From Lysobacteraceae bacterium P (GTDB lineage: Bacteria; Pseudomonadota; Gammaproteobacteria; Xanthomonadales; Xanthomonadaceae): a stretch of 64,000 nucleotides of DNA. Shown piece by piece: positions 19,116 through 27,156 of the stretch (the first letter of the stretch is position 1; every line of letters begins with the position of its first letter). Both the position numbers and the translations under genes were made by a program. The notes under the pieces are model-generated. The model saw nothing but the letters and a program-made list of their open reading frames with translations. It was not told the DNA's origin and ran no database searches. The stretch lies in assembly GCA_005503055.1 (NCBI GenBank), contig SCOX01000004.1, positions 124,001-188,000 of the forward strand, written 5' to 3'.

Positions 19116-19373
19116 ATGGTCAAGATTCGTCTGGCACGCGGCGGCGCCAAGAAGCGTCCGTTCTACCACGTCATCGTCACCGACAGCCGCAACGCCCGTG
19201 ACGGCCGCAACATCGAACGCGTGGGCTTCTACAACCCGGTCGCCCAGGGCGCCGAGAAGCGCATCGAGATCAACGTCGAGCGCGTGCAGCACTGGATCAG
19301 CAACGGCGCGCAGCTGACCGACAAGGTCGCCGTGCTGTACAAGGAAGCGGCCAAGGCCGCGACCGCAGCCTGA
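19116..19373 (+). CDS. rpsP: 30S ribosomal protein S16
   Basis: An 85-residue S16 with the family start [20 protein letters not shown] and the segments DSRNARDGR and IERVGFYNP. It binds 16S rRNA early in small-subunit assembly. It is the first gene of the conserved rpsP-rimM-trmD-rplS operon; rimM follows after 35 bp. Confidence 0.97.
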   Translation: MVKIRLARGGAKKRPFYHVIVTDSRNARDGRNIERVGFYNPVAQGAEKRIEINVERVQHWISNGAQLTDKVAVLYKEAAKAATAA

Positions 19374-19408
19374 TCTGCTGGCCGCGCCTCGCGCGCGGCC
19401 GCTATCTC

Positions 19409-19948
19409 ATGACGGGCGCCTCCACGGAGCGCACCGGATCCCAGGAGCGCCGGATTCTGCTAGGCAGGATTTCCGGCGCTTTTGGCATCAAGGGCGAAGC
19501 CAAACTCGAGTCCTGGACGGAACCGCGCAGCGCGATCTTCCGCTACCAGCCTTGGATCCTGCGCGACCCGCAGGGCAACGAACGCGAATTGCGCGGCGTG
19601 CGCGGCAAGGAAAGCGGCAAGTACACCGTCGCCACGTTCCCCGACATCACCGACCGCGACGCCATCGAGGCGATGCGCGGCACCGAGATCTACGTCCCGC
19701 GCTCTGCGCTCCCGCCGCCCAGCGCGGGCGAGTACTACTGGGTCGACCTGGAAGGCCTGCGCGTGGTCACCGTCGAAGGCGCGCCGCTGGGCACGGTCTC
19801 GCACCTGTTCGCCACCGGCGCCAACGACGTCCTGGTCGCGCGCGACGACGAGCGCGAGCGCATGATTCCGTTCGTCCAGCCGCAGTACGTCACGGCCGTG
19901 GATTTCGAAGCGGGCGTGGTGACGGTGGACTGGGATCCGGACTTCTAA
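19409..19948 (+). CDS. rimM: Ribosome maturation factor RimM
   Basis: A 179-residue RimM, which binds S19 and helps mature the 16S 3' domain. The N-terminal RimM barrel has [13 protein letters not shown]; the C-terminal PRC-barrel half has [13 protein letters not shown] and the [17 protein letters not shown] segment typical of the family. An extended N-terminus ([12 protein letters not shown]) precedes the barrel. It is separated from trmD by a large inverted repeat. Confidence 0.95.
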   Translation: MTGASTERTGSQERRILLGRISGAFGIKGEAKLESWTEPRSAIFRYQPWILRDPQGNERELRGVRGKESGKYTVATFPDITDRDAIEAMRGTEIYVPRSALPPPSAGEYYWVDLEGLRVVTVEGAPLGTVSHLFATGANDVLVARDDERERMIPFVQPQYVTAVDFEAGVVTVDWDPDF

Positions 19949-19953
19949 AGGCA

Positions 19954-20035
19954 GGGATTGGAGATTCGGGATTCGCAAACCCCGAGCCCCTATCCGTGCC
20001 CGAAGTCCAGAATCGAATCCCGAATCTCCAATCCC
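19954..20035. repeat. 22-bp perfect inverted repeat between rimM and trmD
   Basis: The arms are 19954-19975 (begins GGGATTGGAGATTCGGG) and 20014-20035, perfectly complementary over 22 bp with a 38-bp loop. The GGGATTC core repeats inside the arm. There is no T-run, so it is not a standard terminator. It is likely a dispersed REP-type element that in RNA would form a strong hairpin just before trmD. Confidence 0.88.
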
Positions 20036-20048
20036 GAATCCCGGCCTT

Positions 20049-20876
20049 ATGCGCATCGACATCGTCAGCTTGTTCCCCGAGTTCGTCGCGCAATGCGCGG
20101 CGTTCGGCGTGGTCGGCCGGGCGGTCGAGCGCGGCCTCCTGTCGGTGCACGGCTGGAATCCCCGCGACTACGCCGAGGGCAACTACCGCCGCGTCGACGA
20201 CCGCCCTTTCGGCGGCGGGCCGGGCATGGTGATGCTGATCGACCCACTGCGCGCCAGCCTGCGTGCAGCGCGCCAGGCCGATCCGGCCGCGGCGAAGGTC
20301 GTCTACATGAGTCCGCAGGGCGCGCCGCTGACCCAGGCCAAGGTCCGCGAGTTGGCCGGACGCGAACGCTTGATTGTGCTGTGCGGCCGCTACGAGGGCA
20401 TCGACGAGCGCCTGGTCCGGGCCGAGGTCGACGAGGAAATCTCGATCGGCGACTACGTCCTGTCCGGCGGCGAGCTGGCCGCGGCGGTGATCGTGGATGC
20501 CGTGGCGCGGCTGCGTGAGGGCGTGCTGGGCGATGCCGAATCGGCCGCGCAGGACAGTTTCGAGGACGGCCTGCTCGATTGCCCCCACTACACGCGGCCG
20601 GTCGAGCACGAACTGGGGACCGTCCCGGACGTGCTGATGTCCGGCAACCACGCACAGATCGCCAAGTGGCGGCGGATGCAGTCGTTGGGACGGACCTGGC
20701 AGCGGCGTCCGGACCTGCTCGACGAGGCGGCTCTGTCCAAGGCCGACCGCAAGCTCCTGGAGGCCTATCGGGCCAACCTGGACGCGGAAGCGGGCGTCAC
20801 GGCCCCGCAGGAGCCGGTCCGCGGGGTCTCCGGGGCGCCGCAACTGCTAGCCATGCAGGAAAAAAAGCCGCTATAA
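20049..20876 (+). CDS. trmD: tRNA (guanine-37-N1)-methyltransferase
   Basis: A 275-residue SPOUT methyltransferase making m1G37 in tRNAs, which prevents +1 frameshifting. The family start [12 protein letters not shown] is followed by [11 protein letters not shown]. The trefoil-knot AdoMet site has [10 protein letters not shown] and [11 protein letters not shown], and PHYTRP follows. The C-terminal helical domain is extended by about 20 residues. The TAA stop (20874-20876) lies inside the TATAAT of the downstream rplS promoter. Confidence 0.96.
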   Translation: MRIDIVSLFPEFVAQCAAFGVVGRAVERGLLSVHGWNPRDYAEGNYRRVDDRPFGGGPGMVMLIDPLRASLRAARQADPAAAKVVYMSPQGAPLTQAKVRELAGRERLIVLCGRYEGIDERLVRAEVDEEISIGDYVLSGGELAAAVIVDAVARLREGVLGDAESAAQDSFEDGLLDCPHYTRPVEHELGTVPDVLMSGNHAQIAKWRRMQSLGRTWQRRPDLLDEAALSKADRKLLEAYRANLDAEAGVTAPQEPVRGVSGAPQLLAMQEKKPL

Positions 20877-20877
20877 T
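20872..20877 (+). promoter_or_regulatory. Internal promoter -10 box for rplS
   Basis: A perfect TATAAT overlaps the trmD stop codon, 82 bp before rplS. An A-tract lies just upstream (20860-20866). The -35 region is poor. It would allow L19 to be made at higher levels than RimM and TrmD. Confidence 0.6.
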
Positions 20878-20959
20878 CCGAGGCTTCCATTCGCTCCACC
20901 CCTGCCAGACGCGGGTCCACGTGCACTCGCGCTACAACGACTCCAACAGGCCAAACGCC

Positions 20960-21355
20960 ATGAACAAGCCCTCTATCCATACGCTCGTCCAGAATTTCGA
21001 AGCCGAGCAGATCCAGCGCCAGCTTCCCGACTTCAGCCAGGGCGACACCGTCGTCGTCAACGTGAAGGTCAAGGAAGGCAACCGCGAGCGCGTCCAGGCC
21101 TATGAAGGCGTGGTCATCGCGATGAAGAGCGCGGGCCTGAACTCCTCCTTCACCGTGCGCAAGATCTCGCACGGCTACGGTGTCGAGCGCGTGTTCCAGA
21201 CCCACAGCGCCACCATCGCCTCGGTCGACGTGAAGCGTCGCGGCAAGGTGCGCGCCGGCAAGCTGTACTACCTGCGCGGTCTGCAGGGCAAGAAGGCCCG
21301 CATCAAGGAAGATCTGTCGGCCTACGCCAAGAAGTCCGACGCCAAGGCCGAGTAA
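20960..21355 (+). CDS. rplS: 50S ribosomal protein L19
   Basis: A 131-residue L19, located at the 30S-50S interface. Typical segments are [46 protein letters not shown] and [15 protein letters not shown]. The C-terminal tail (KKSDAKAE) is charged and slightly extended. It is the last gene of the operon, with an intrinsic terminator downstream. The start at ATG 20960 matches the usual MNKPS-type N-terminus. Confidence 0.97.
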   Translation: MNKPSIHTLVQNFEAEQIQRQLPDFSQGDTVVVNVKVKEGNRERVQAYEGVVIAMKSAGLNSSFTVRKISHGYGVERVFQTHSATIASVDVKRRGKVRAGKLYYLRGLQGKKARIKEDLSAYAKKSDAKAE

Positions 21356-21400
21356 GCCTTGCTGCAATGGCGCCGCCGGGCTTCGTGCCCGCGCGCTCCG

Positions 21401-21431
21401 ACGGCCGCCTCCGGGCGGCCGTCGTCGTTTT
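21401..21431 (+). terminator. Intrinsic terminator after rplS
   Basis: Stem ACGGCCGCC/GGCGGCCGT with a TCCG loop, followed by CGTCGTTTT. The T-run is short and interrupted, so it is moderate in strength. Confidence 0.7.
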
Positions 21432-21515
21432 GGGAACAGGCGTCTTCCCGCGATGCCAACATGCCGCGGCGTAGCCTGCGCACTGCGATCGCGTGATCGC
21501 TGCACGGACGATATC

Positions 21516-22448
21516 GTGGCCAGTCTGCTTCGACAGTGCACGCAGCCCTCGTGCGAGTTCCGCTTCTACGAGGAACTCGGCGATTTCCTACCGCCCGAAC
21601 GCCGCAAATGCAGCTTCGTGCATGCCTTCGACGGCACACCTTCGGTGAAGGACCGCATCGAATCGCTCGGTGTGCCGCACACCGAAGTCGACCTGATCCT
21701 CGTCGACGACGAACCCGTCCCGTTCTCGCGAAGACTGACCGGCGGCGAACGCGTGGCCGTGTATCCGATGTTCGAGCGGTTCGAGCTCGGCGAAGCCAAC
21801 CGCCTGCGCCCGACGCCATTGCGCGAACCGCGCTTCGTGCTCGACGTGCATCTGGGAAGGCTTGCCTCGTACCTGCGGCTGCTCGGTTTCGACACGCTCT
21901 ACCGCAACGATTACGACGATGAGGAACTGCTCGCCATCTCGCGCGCGCAGCGCCGCATTCTGTTGAGCCGCGATATCGGTTTGCTGAAGCGTTCCGCCCT
22001 CACGCACGGTGCCTTCCTGCATGCGACCGATCCGCGCCGGCAACTGCGCGAAGTCTGCGATCGCTTCCAGCTCGACGCGCGCATCGCGCCGTTCTCGCGT
22101 TGCGCGCGCTGCAACGGCAAAGTCGGGCCGCTGGGCGCAGCGCCGGACGAACACGATCCCGACCGCGATCAACCCGGCAAGCGCGATCCGGATGCGGGCG
22201 AGCCCGAACGTCGCGATCCCGAGCGGGCGCCAGCCGAGCGTGATCCCGGAAAACCGCCTGACGTGCGCGATCCGGAACCACAGAAGCCGGAAAAGCTGGG
22301 ACGCACGCTGCGCGCGATTCCAGCCAACGTCCTGGACGAACATGCCGACGCGCTGAGTCAATGCGGCGACTGCGGCCAGCTGTACTGGCCCGGCAGCCAT
22401 CTCATACGGCTACGCCAGCGCTTGGCCGAAGTCGGCGTTCCCATCTGA
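21516..22448 (+). CDS. Mut7-C RNase domain protein with N-terminal ubiquitin-like fold
   Basis: The N-terminal half (FRFYEELGDFLPPERR...GVPHTEVDLILVDDEPV) matches the Mut7-C ubiquitin-like domain. The rest matches the PIN-like Mut7-C RNase domain (FVLDVHLGRLASYLRLLGFDTLYRNDYDD, LLSRDIGLLKR), ending in a zinc ribbon (CARC and CGDC pairs). Between the two cysteine pairs sits an insert of roughly 55 residues rich in Asp-Pro, Arg and Glu (EHDPDRDQPGKRDPDAGEPE), absent from the usual family of about 250 residues. GTG 21516 puts the start just before the first strand; ATG 21453 is the longer alternative. The RNA target is unknown. Confidence 0.85.
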   Translation: MASLLRQCTQPSCEFRFYEELGDFLPPERRKCSFVHAFDGTPSVKDRIESLGVPHTEVDLILVDDEPVPFSRRLTGGERVAVYPMFERFELGEANRLRPTPLREPRFVLDVHLGRLASYLRLLGFDTLYRNDYDDEELLAISRAQRRILLSRDIGLLKRSALTHGAFLHATDPRRQLREVCDRFQLDARIAPFSRCARCNGKVGPLGAAPDEHDPDRDQPGKRDPDAGEPERRDPERAPAERDPGKPPDVRDPEPQKPEKLGRTLRAIPANVLDEHADALSQCGDCGQLYWPGSHLIRLRQRLAEVGVPI

Positions 22449-22497
22449 TGCGAGCTCCCGCATGCGCAAGGCGGATCGGGATCATGACGACGCACCA

Positions 22498-24000
22498 TCA
22501 ACGCGCCGGTTCGACGATTTCGTCATCCGGATCCGCGCTGGGATCCGCCACCGGCGAAGGCGGCTGCGCGGGCACTTCCGCCGGGACCGCGACCTCGTGG
22601 CGGTCCGGCACCAGCATCCGTGCGCGACGCCAGTTGCCGAAGCGGTAGTACAACAACGCCAATACCATCGAACACACCGCGCTGATCGGAAAGCTCCACC
22701 AGATCGCGTCCACGCCGATGCGGGGCTGCATCAGGTTCGCGAACGGCACGCGTACGCCCCACAGCGCCAGCCCGAGGATCAGCAGCGGCGGGATCACGGC
22801 GCCGGTGGACCGAACCACGCCGGAGACCACGAAGGTCACGCCGAAGAACAGGAACGACCAGATCGAAATGTGGTTGAGATGACGCGCGACTTCCAGCGTG
22901 TCGCTGCCCGGTGGCAGGAACAGCGAGAGCGTCCAGCGGTCGAACACGATCAGCGGGACGATCAGCGCGCCGGTTATCAGGAAGTTCATGATCACGCCGG
23001 CGCGTGTCGTGGCCGATACGCGATCCCAACGATGCGCGCCGACGTTCTGCGCGGCCATCGAAGAACACGCCGCGCCCACCGCCATCGCCGGCATCTGCAC
23101 GTAGGTCCACAGTTGCAGCGCGGCACCATAGGCGGCCGCGGTATCGGTGCCGTGATGGTTGACCATCGTCATCATCGCGATCATCGCCAGCGAGATGAGC
23201 ACCATCTGCAGGCCCATCGGCACGCCCTTGACGATCAGCGAACGCAGGATCGTCGTGTCGGGCACGAACATGCGGGCGTCCTGTCGCCCCAGCCACAATA
23301 CGTTGCGCTTGTGGCGCAGGTAGAAGAGCAGGGCGATCAGCGTGATCGCCTGCGAGACCAGTGTCGACCACGCCGAGCCGGCGATACCGAGCTTGGGAAA
23401 CGGCCCGAGGCCGAAAATCAGCAGCGGATTCAGCACGATGTCCAGCAGCACCGCCACCAGCAGGAAGCGGAAAGGCGTGCGCGAATCGCCCGCACCGCGC
23501 AGTGCGGCCGACAGGAACGCGAACGCGTACAGCGTCGGCATCGCCAGGAAGATCACCTGAAGGTAATCCTCGGCCAGATGCAGCGACGCCTGCGGCGTGC
23601 CCATCGCCGCCAGCAGATGGCGCGAGAACCACCAGCCCAGCACGGCGATCAGCACCGACAGGCCGATGAAGAACGTCGCGCTCGTCCCCATCACGCGTCG
23701 CGCCTGCGTCACGTCGCGCGCGCCCATCGCCTGCGCGATCAGGATGGTGGCGGCCATGCCGATGCCGAACACCGAACCGATCAGGAAGAACATGATGTTG
23801 TTGGCGTTCGCCGTCGCGGTCAGCGCGTCCTCGCCGAGGAAGCGGCCGACCCAGACCGCGTTGACCGAACCGTTGAGCGACTGGGCCACGTTGCCGGCGA
23901 GAATCGGCAGGGCGAAGGCGAAAAGATTGCGGCCGATCGGGCCTTCGGTAAGGTTTTGCGAGGTGGGCGCCATGGAGGAATGCGGGCCTCGGGAGGACAT
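22498..24000 (-). CDS. MATE-family multidrug efflux transporter
   Basis: A roughly 500-residue, 12-helix cation antiporter of the NorM/DinF type. Landmarks are TEGPIGRNLFAFALPILAGNVAQSLNGSVNAVWVG in helix 1, GAGDSRTPFRF and the mid-protein repeat start SLIVKGVPMGLQ. It probably exports cationic drugs with H+ or Na+. The C-terminal 45 residues form a Pro/Ala/Asp-rich cytoplasmic tail. Two starts are possible: 24000 (MSSRGPHSS) or 23973 (MAPTSQ). Neither has a clear ribosome binding site. Confidence 0.92.
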   Translation of the reverse strand: MSSRGPHSSMAPTSQNLTEGPIGRNLFAFALPILAGNVAQSLNGSVNAVWVGRFLGEDALTATANANNIMFFLIGSVFGIGMAATILIAQAMGARDVTQARRVMGTSATFFIGLSVLIAVLGWWFSRHLLAAMGTPQASLHLAEDYLQVIFLAMPTLYAFAFLSAALRGAGDSRTPFRFLLVAVLLDIVLNPLLIFGLGPFPKLGIAGSAWSTLVSQAITLIALLFYLRHKRNVLWLGRQDARMFVPDTTILRSLIVKGVPMGLQMVLISLAMIAMMTMVNHHGTDTAAAYGAALQLWTYVQMPAMAVGAACSSMAAQNVGAHRWDRVSATTRAGVIMNFLITGALIVPLIVFDRWTLSLFLPPGSDTLEVARHLNHISIWSFLFFGVTFVVSGVVRSTGAVIPPLLILGLALWGVRVPFANLMQPRIGVDAIWWSFPISAVCSMVLALLYYRFGNWRRARMLVPDRHEVAVPAEVPAQPPSPVADPSADPDDEIVEPAR

Positions 24001-24130
24001 GAAGAGGCGGCACGGTAGCACCGCGGATGCGAACGGCGCGCCATGTCCGACGACACGCGCGCGCGCGACGTCGGCCCTGCGATAATGGCCACACCTTGGA
24101 GCCGCTTGCCGGGGATTCACCGGAACCGCA

Positions 24131-24541
24131 GTGAACGACGCATCCGATTCTTCCGCACAGACCGTGCGCCTGGACCTGTGGCTCTGGGCCGCCCGATTCT
24201 TCAAGACGCGATCGCTGGCCAAGCACGCGATCGAAACCGGCAAGATCGACGTCGGCGGCCAGCGTGCCAAGCCGTCACGCGCGGTGCGCGTGGGCGACGC
24301 GTTGCGGATCGCGCGCCTGGAGGAGGTGTTCGAGGTCGAAGTTCTCGCGCTGAGCGATACGCGCGGTCCGGCGTCCGTCGCACAGGGCCTGTATGCCGAA
24401 AGCGAAGCCTCGCGCCTGGTGCGCGAACAGGCGCGAGGGTTGCGGATAGCCGAGCGAACCGGTTATCGCGCCCCGGAAACAAAGCCAGACAAGCGTGCGC
24501 GGCGGCTCATCCGCGCGCTGGGCGATATCGACGCGCTATGA
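24131..24541 (+). CDS. hslR: S4-domain RNA-binding heat-shock protein 15 homologue
   Basis: A 136-residue Hsp15-like protein. The S4 domain runs RLDLWLWAARFFKTRSLAKHAIETGKIDVGGQRAKPSRAVRVGD, as in HslR, which binds free 50S subunits carrying stalled peptidyl-tRNA and helps recycle them. The C-terminus is strongly basic (KPDKRARRLIRAL). The start is GTG 24131. A GATAAT box at about 24081, preceded by TGC (extended -10), is a reasonable promoter. It is divergent from the MATE gene. Confidence 0.9.
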   Translation: MNDASDSSAQTVRLDLWLWAARFFKTRSLAKHAIETGKIDVGGQRAKPSRAVRVGDALRIARLEEVFEVEVLALSDTRGPASVAQGLYAESEASRLVREQARGLRIAERTGYRAPETKPDKRARRLIRALGDIDAL

Positions 24542-24550
24542 ACGCGTGAA

Positions 24551-24573
24551 CCCCTCTCCCGACGGGAGAGGGG
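24551..24573. repeat. REP-like hairpin (CCCCTCTCCC family), copy 1
   Basis: CCCCTCTCCC/GGGAGAGGGG, perfect 10-bp arms with a GAC loop, between the convergent hslR and DUF937 genes. A close relative is at 32698-32723. There is no T-run. It could still act as a bidirectional 3' stabiliser. Confidence 0.8.
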
Positions 24574-24616
24574 CGACGAGGCCGGCGGGGCTGCGCATTG
24601 ACTCGCCGGCAACGCC

Positions 24617-25228
24617 TCAGCGCCGGTCGCCGCCCAGGAACGTGCCTGCCAGGCCGATCAAATCGGAGAAGTCGGTGTCGCCGTCGCCGTCCCGGTCGAG
24701 CACGGCGCCCATCAGTCCACCGCCGATGCCGCCCTGCTGAGCGATCGATTGACGCTCCTGGCCGAGCGCGTCGCCCAGCTGTTGCGGCGATGTCATCGCG
24801 CCGCCGCCATTGCCGGCAAACATGCGCTTGGCGAGGTAGGCCATCACCAGCGGCGCGAGCATCTGTAACAGTGTGCCGGCCTGGCCTTGCTCCAGGCCGG
24901 TCGCGACGCCCAGACCCTGCGCGGCACCCTGCTGGCGTCCGCCGAGCACGTGGCCGAGGATCGAACCGCCCTGGCCACCGCCGCCGAGCACGGAACCCAG
25001 CACGCTGCCGATATCGAGTCCGGCATGATCGCGCTGCAACGCGCCGAACAGCGCCTCGGCGCCCTGCGGCTGGCTGGCGTTGCGGCCGAGCGCGCCAAGC
25101 AGCAGCGGTAGCGCCGCCGAAACCGCGCCTTCGGTCTGCGAAGGCGACAGGCCAAGCTGGCCGCCGATGTCGGCCAACGGCTGCCCCTGAAGCTGATTCA
25201 ACAGGTCGTTTGTCAGGGAAGTGTTCAT
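24617..25228 (-). CDS. DUF937 / YidB-like protein with C-terminal EF-hand-like loop
   Basis: A 203-residue protein. The first about 150 residues match DUF937 (DLLNQLQGQPLADIGGQLGLSPSQTEGAVSAALPLLLGAL and the Gly-rich GSVLGGGGQGGSILGHVLGG). The C-terminus adds a 12-residue EF-hand-like loop at 178-189 (DRDGDGDTDFSD, acidic at 1, 3, 5, 7, 9 and 12) that could bind calcium, followed by a short hydrophobic helix. No function is known for the family. ATG 25228 begins MNTSLTNDLL. No signal peptide is seen. Confidence 0.82.
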   Translation of the reverse strand: MNTSLTNDLLNQLQGQPLADIGGQLGLSPSQTEGAVSAALPLLLGALGRNASQPQGAEALFGALQRDHAGLDIGSVLGSVLGGGGQGGSILGHVLGGRQQGAAQGLGVATGLEQGQAGTLLQMLAPLVMAYLAKRMFAGNGGGAMTSPQQLGDALGQERQSIAQQGGIGGGLMGAVLDRDGDGDTDFSDLIGLAGTFLGGDRR

Positions 25229-25306
25229 GGCGCGGCACTCGATGTGGGGGCTTGATCCTAGCGCCGCGACGTTCAGTCGTCGTGAGGGCGTGAAGGCCAT
25301 CGGCCA

Positions 25307-25335
25307 AGAAAAAAGCCCGGCGAATTTCGCCGGGC
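25307..25335 (-). terminator. Intrinsic terminator of the catalase gene
   Basis: Read on the minus strand: stem GCCCGGCG/CGCCGGGC (extendable to 10 bp) followed by a run of eight residues, mostly T. It lies 25 bp past the catalase stop codon. Confidence 0.9.
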
Positions 25336-25360
25336 TTTCATGCTGCGACAGTGTGCGCTC

Positions 25361-26878
25361 TCAGCCCGCTTCGACCGGGTGGTCCACGGCGCCGCTGTGC
25401 GTGTGCTGCGGATCGGACGCTTCGAGGTTCAGCGCCTTCGCCACGCCCGCCCCGTATGCCGGGTCGGCCTTGGTGCAGTTGCCGATATGGCGCTGCTTGA
25501 TGAAATCCGGGGCATCGCCCATCGCGCGCGCAGTGTTGTCGAACAGGACCTGCTGCTGTTCCGGCGTCATCAGGCGGAACAGATCGCCGGGTTGCTTGAA
25601 ATAGTCGGCGTCGTCTTCGCGGAAGTTCCAGAAATCCGCGTTGCCGTTGACCTTCAGCGGCGGCTCGCGATACTCCGGCTGTGCTTCCCACTGACCGTAG
25701 CTGTTGGGCGTGTAGTGGAGATTGCTGCCGTAGTTTCCGTCGACGCGCATCGCACCGTCGCGATGGTTGCTGTGCACCGGGCAACGCGCCGCGTTCACCG
25801 GGATCTGGTGGTGGTTCACGCCCAAGCGATAGCGCTGCGCATCCGAGTACGCGAACAACCGCGCCTGCAACATCTTGTCGGGCGAGACGCTGATGCCCGG
25901 GACCAGATTGTTAGGCGCGAACGCGCTCTGCTCGACGTCGGCGTAGAAGTTTTCGGGATTGCGGTTGAGTTCCATCACGCCCACTTCGATCAGCGGGTAG
26001 TCCCCGTGCGGCCATACCTTGGTCAGATCGAACGGGTGGTACGGCACCTTCTCGGCGTCGGTTTCCGGCATCACCTGGATGTACATCGTCCACTTCGGGA
26101 ACTCGCCGCGATCGATCGCATCGAACAGATCGCGCTGATGACTTTCGCGATCGGAACCGATCAGATCCTGCGCCTGCGCATCGGTCAGGTTCTTGATGCC
26201 CTGCTGGGTGCGGATGTGGAACTTCACCCAGAATCGTTCGCCGTCGTCGTTGTAGAAGCTGTAGGTGTGCGAGCCGAAGCCGTGCATATGGCGATAGCTG
26301 GCCGGAATGCCGCGGTCGCTCATCACGATGGTGACCTGGTGCAGCGCCTCGGGCAGGCTGGTCCAGAAGTCCCAGTTGTTACGCGCGCTGCGCAGGTTCG
26401 TCCTCGGGTCGCGCTTGACCGCTTTGTTGAGGTCGGGGAACTTGCGTGGATCGCGCACGAAGAACACCGGCGTGTTGTTGCCGACGAGATCCCAATTGCC
26501 TTCCTCGGTGTAGAACTTCAGCGCGAAGCCGCGGATGTCGCGCTCGGCGTCGGCGGCGCCGCGTTCGCCGGCGACGGTGGTGAAGCGGGCGAACATCTCC
26601 GTCTGCTTGCCGACCGCGCTGAAGATCCTGGCGCGCGTGTATCTGCTGATGTCGTGGGTGACGGTGAACGTGCCGAACGCGCCGGAGCCCTTGGCGTGCA
26701 TGCGGCGCTCGGGAATGATCTCGCGGTTGAGGTTGGCGAGTTTCTCGATCAGCCATACGTCCTGCATCAGCAGCGGGCCGCGCGGGCCGGCCGTCATGCT
26801 GTTGTCGTTGTCGATGACCGGCGCGCCGAAGGCGGTGGTCAGCGGGGTCTTGGCTGGCTTTTCGGGGGGCTGGCTCAT
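25361..26878 (-). CDS. katA: Catalase (monofunctional haem, small-subunit clade)
   Basis: A 505-residue catalase that dismutates hydrogen peroxide. The active-site His lies in [13 protein letters not shown], the distal Asn in [10 protein letters not shown] / GNNTPVFF, and the proximal Tyr ligand in [19 protein letters not shown]-binding-type residues of clade 3 are likely given the length. The start at ATG 26878 is preceded by GGGAGT. The C-terminus ends in a His-containing tail ([13 protein letters not shown]). It is monocistronic with its own terminator. The symbol is by homology class only. Confidence 0.95.
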   Translation of the reverse strand: MSQPPEKPAKTPLTTAFGAPVIDNDNSMTAGPRGPLLMQDVWLIEKLANLNREIIPERRMHAKGSGAFGTFTVTHDISRYTRARIFSAVGKQTEMFARFTTVAGERGAADAERDIRGFALKFYTEEGNWDLVGNNTPVFFVRDPRKFPDLNKAVKRDPRTNLRSARNNWDFWTSLPEALHQVTIVMSDRGIPASYRHMHGFGSHTYSFYNDDGERFWVKFHIRTQQGIKNLTDAQAQDLIGSDRESHQRDLFDAIDRGEFPKWTMYIQVMPETDAEKVPYHPFDLTKVWPHGDYPLIEVGVMELNRNPENFYADVEQSAFAPNNLVPGISVSPDKMLQARLFAYSDAQRYRLGVNHHQIPVNAARCPVHSNHRDGAMRVDGNYGSNLHYTPNSYGQWEAQPEYREPPLKVNGNADFWNFREDDADYFKQPGDLFRLMTPEQQQVLFDNTARAMGDAPDFIKQRHIGNCTKADPAYGAGVAKALNLEASDPQHTHSGAVDHPVEAG

Positions 26879-27156
26879 GGGGGACTCCCTTGTCGTTTGA
26901 GATCTGAGACTAGGCAAGGCGCGCGCTCGGGGAAAATCGATTCTTTCGAAGAGTTCGATAGCGGTGCGCTATCGCCACGTGCGCGGGAACGCTTGCCAAC
27001 GTACTCCCGCCATGCGCCCGCCGTGTTGCACGAGCGTGCGCAAACGGCCCACCGGGGCGGTCAGGCGCAGTGCGAGCGTGGCCCGCAGCGGATTCGGTCA
27101 GCGTGAAGCGCCGCGGACGCGGCGCGCGCTCAGGCCAGCGTTGTCAGGTCAGCCTG

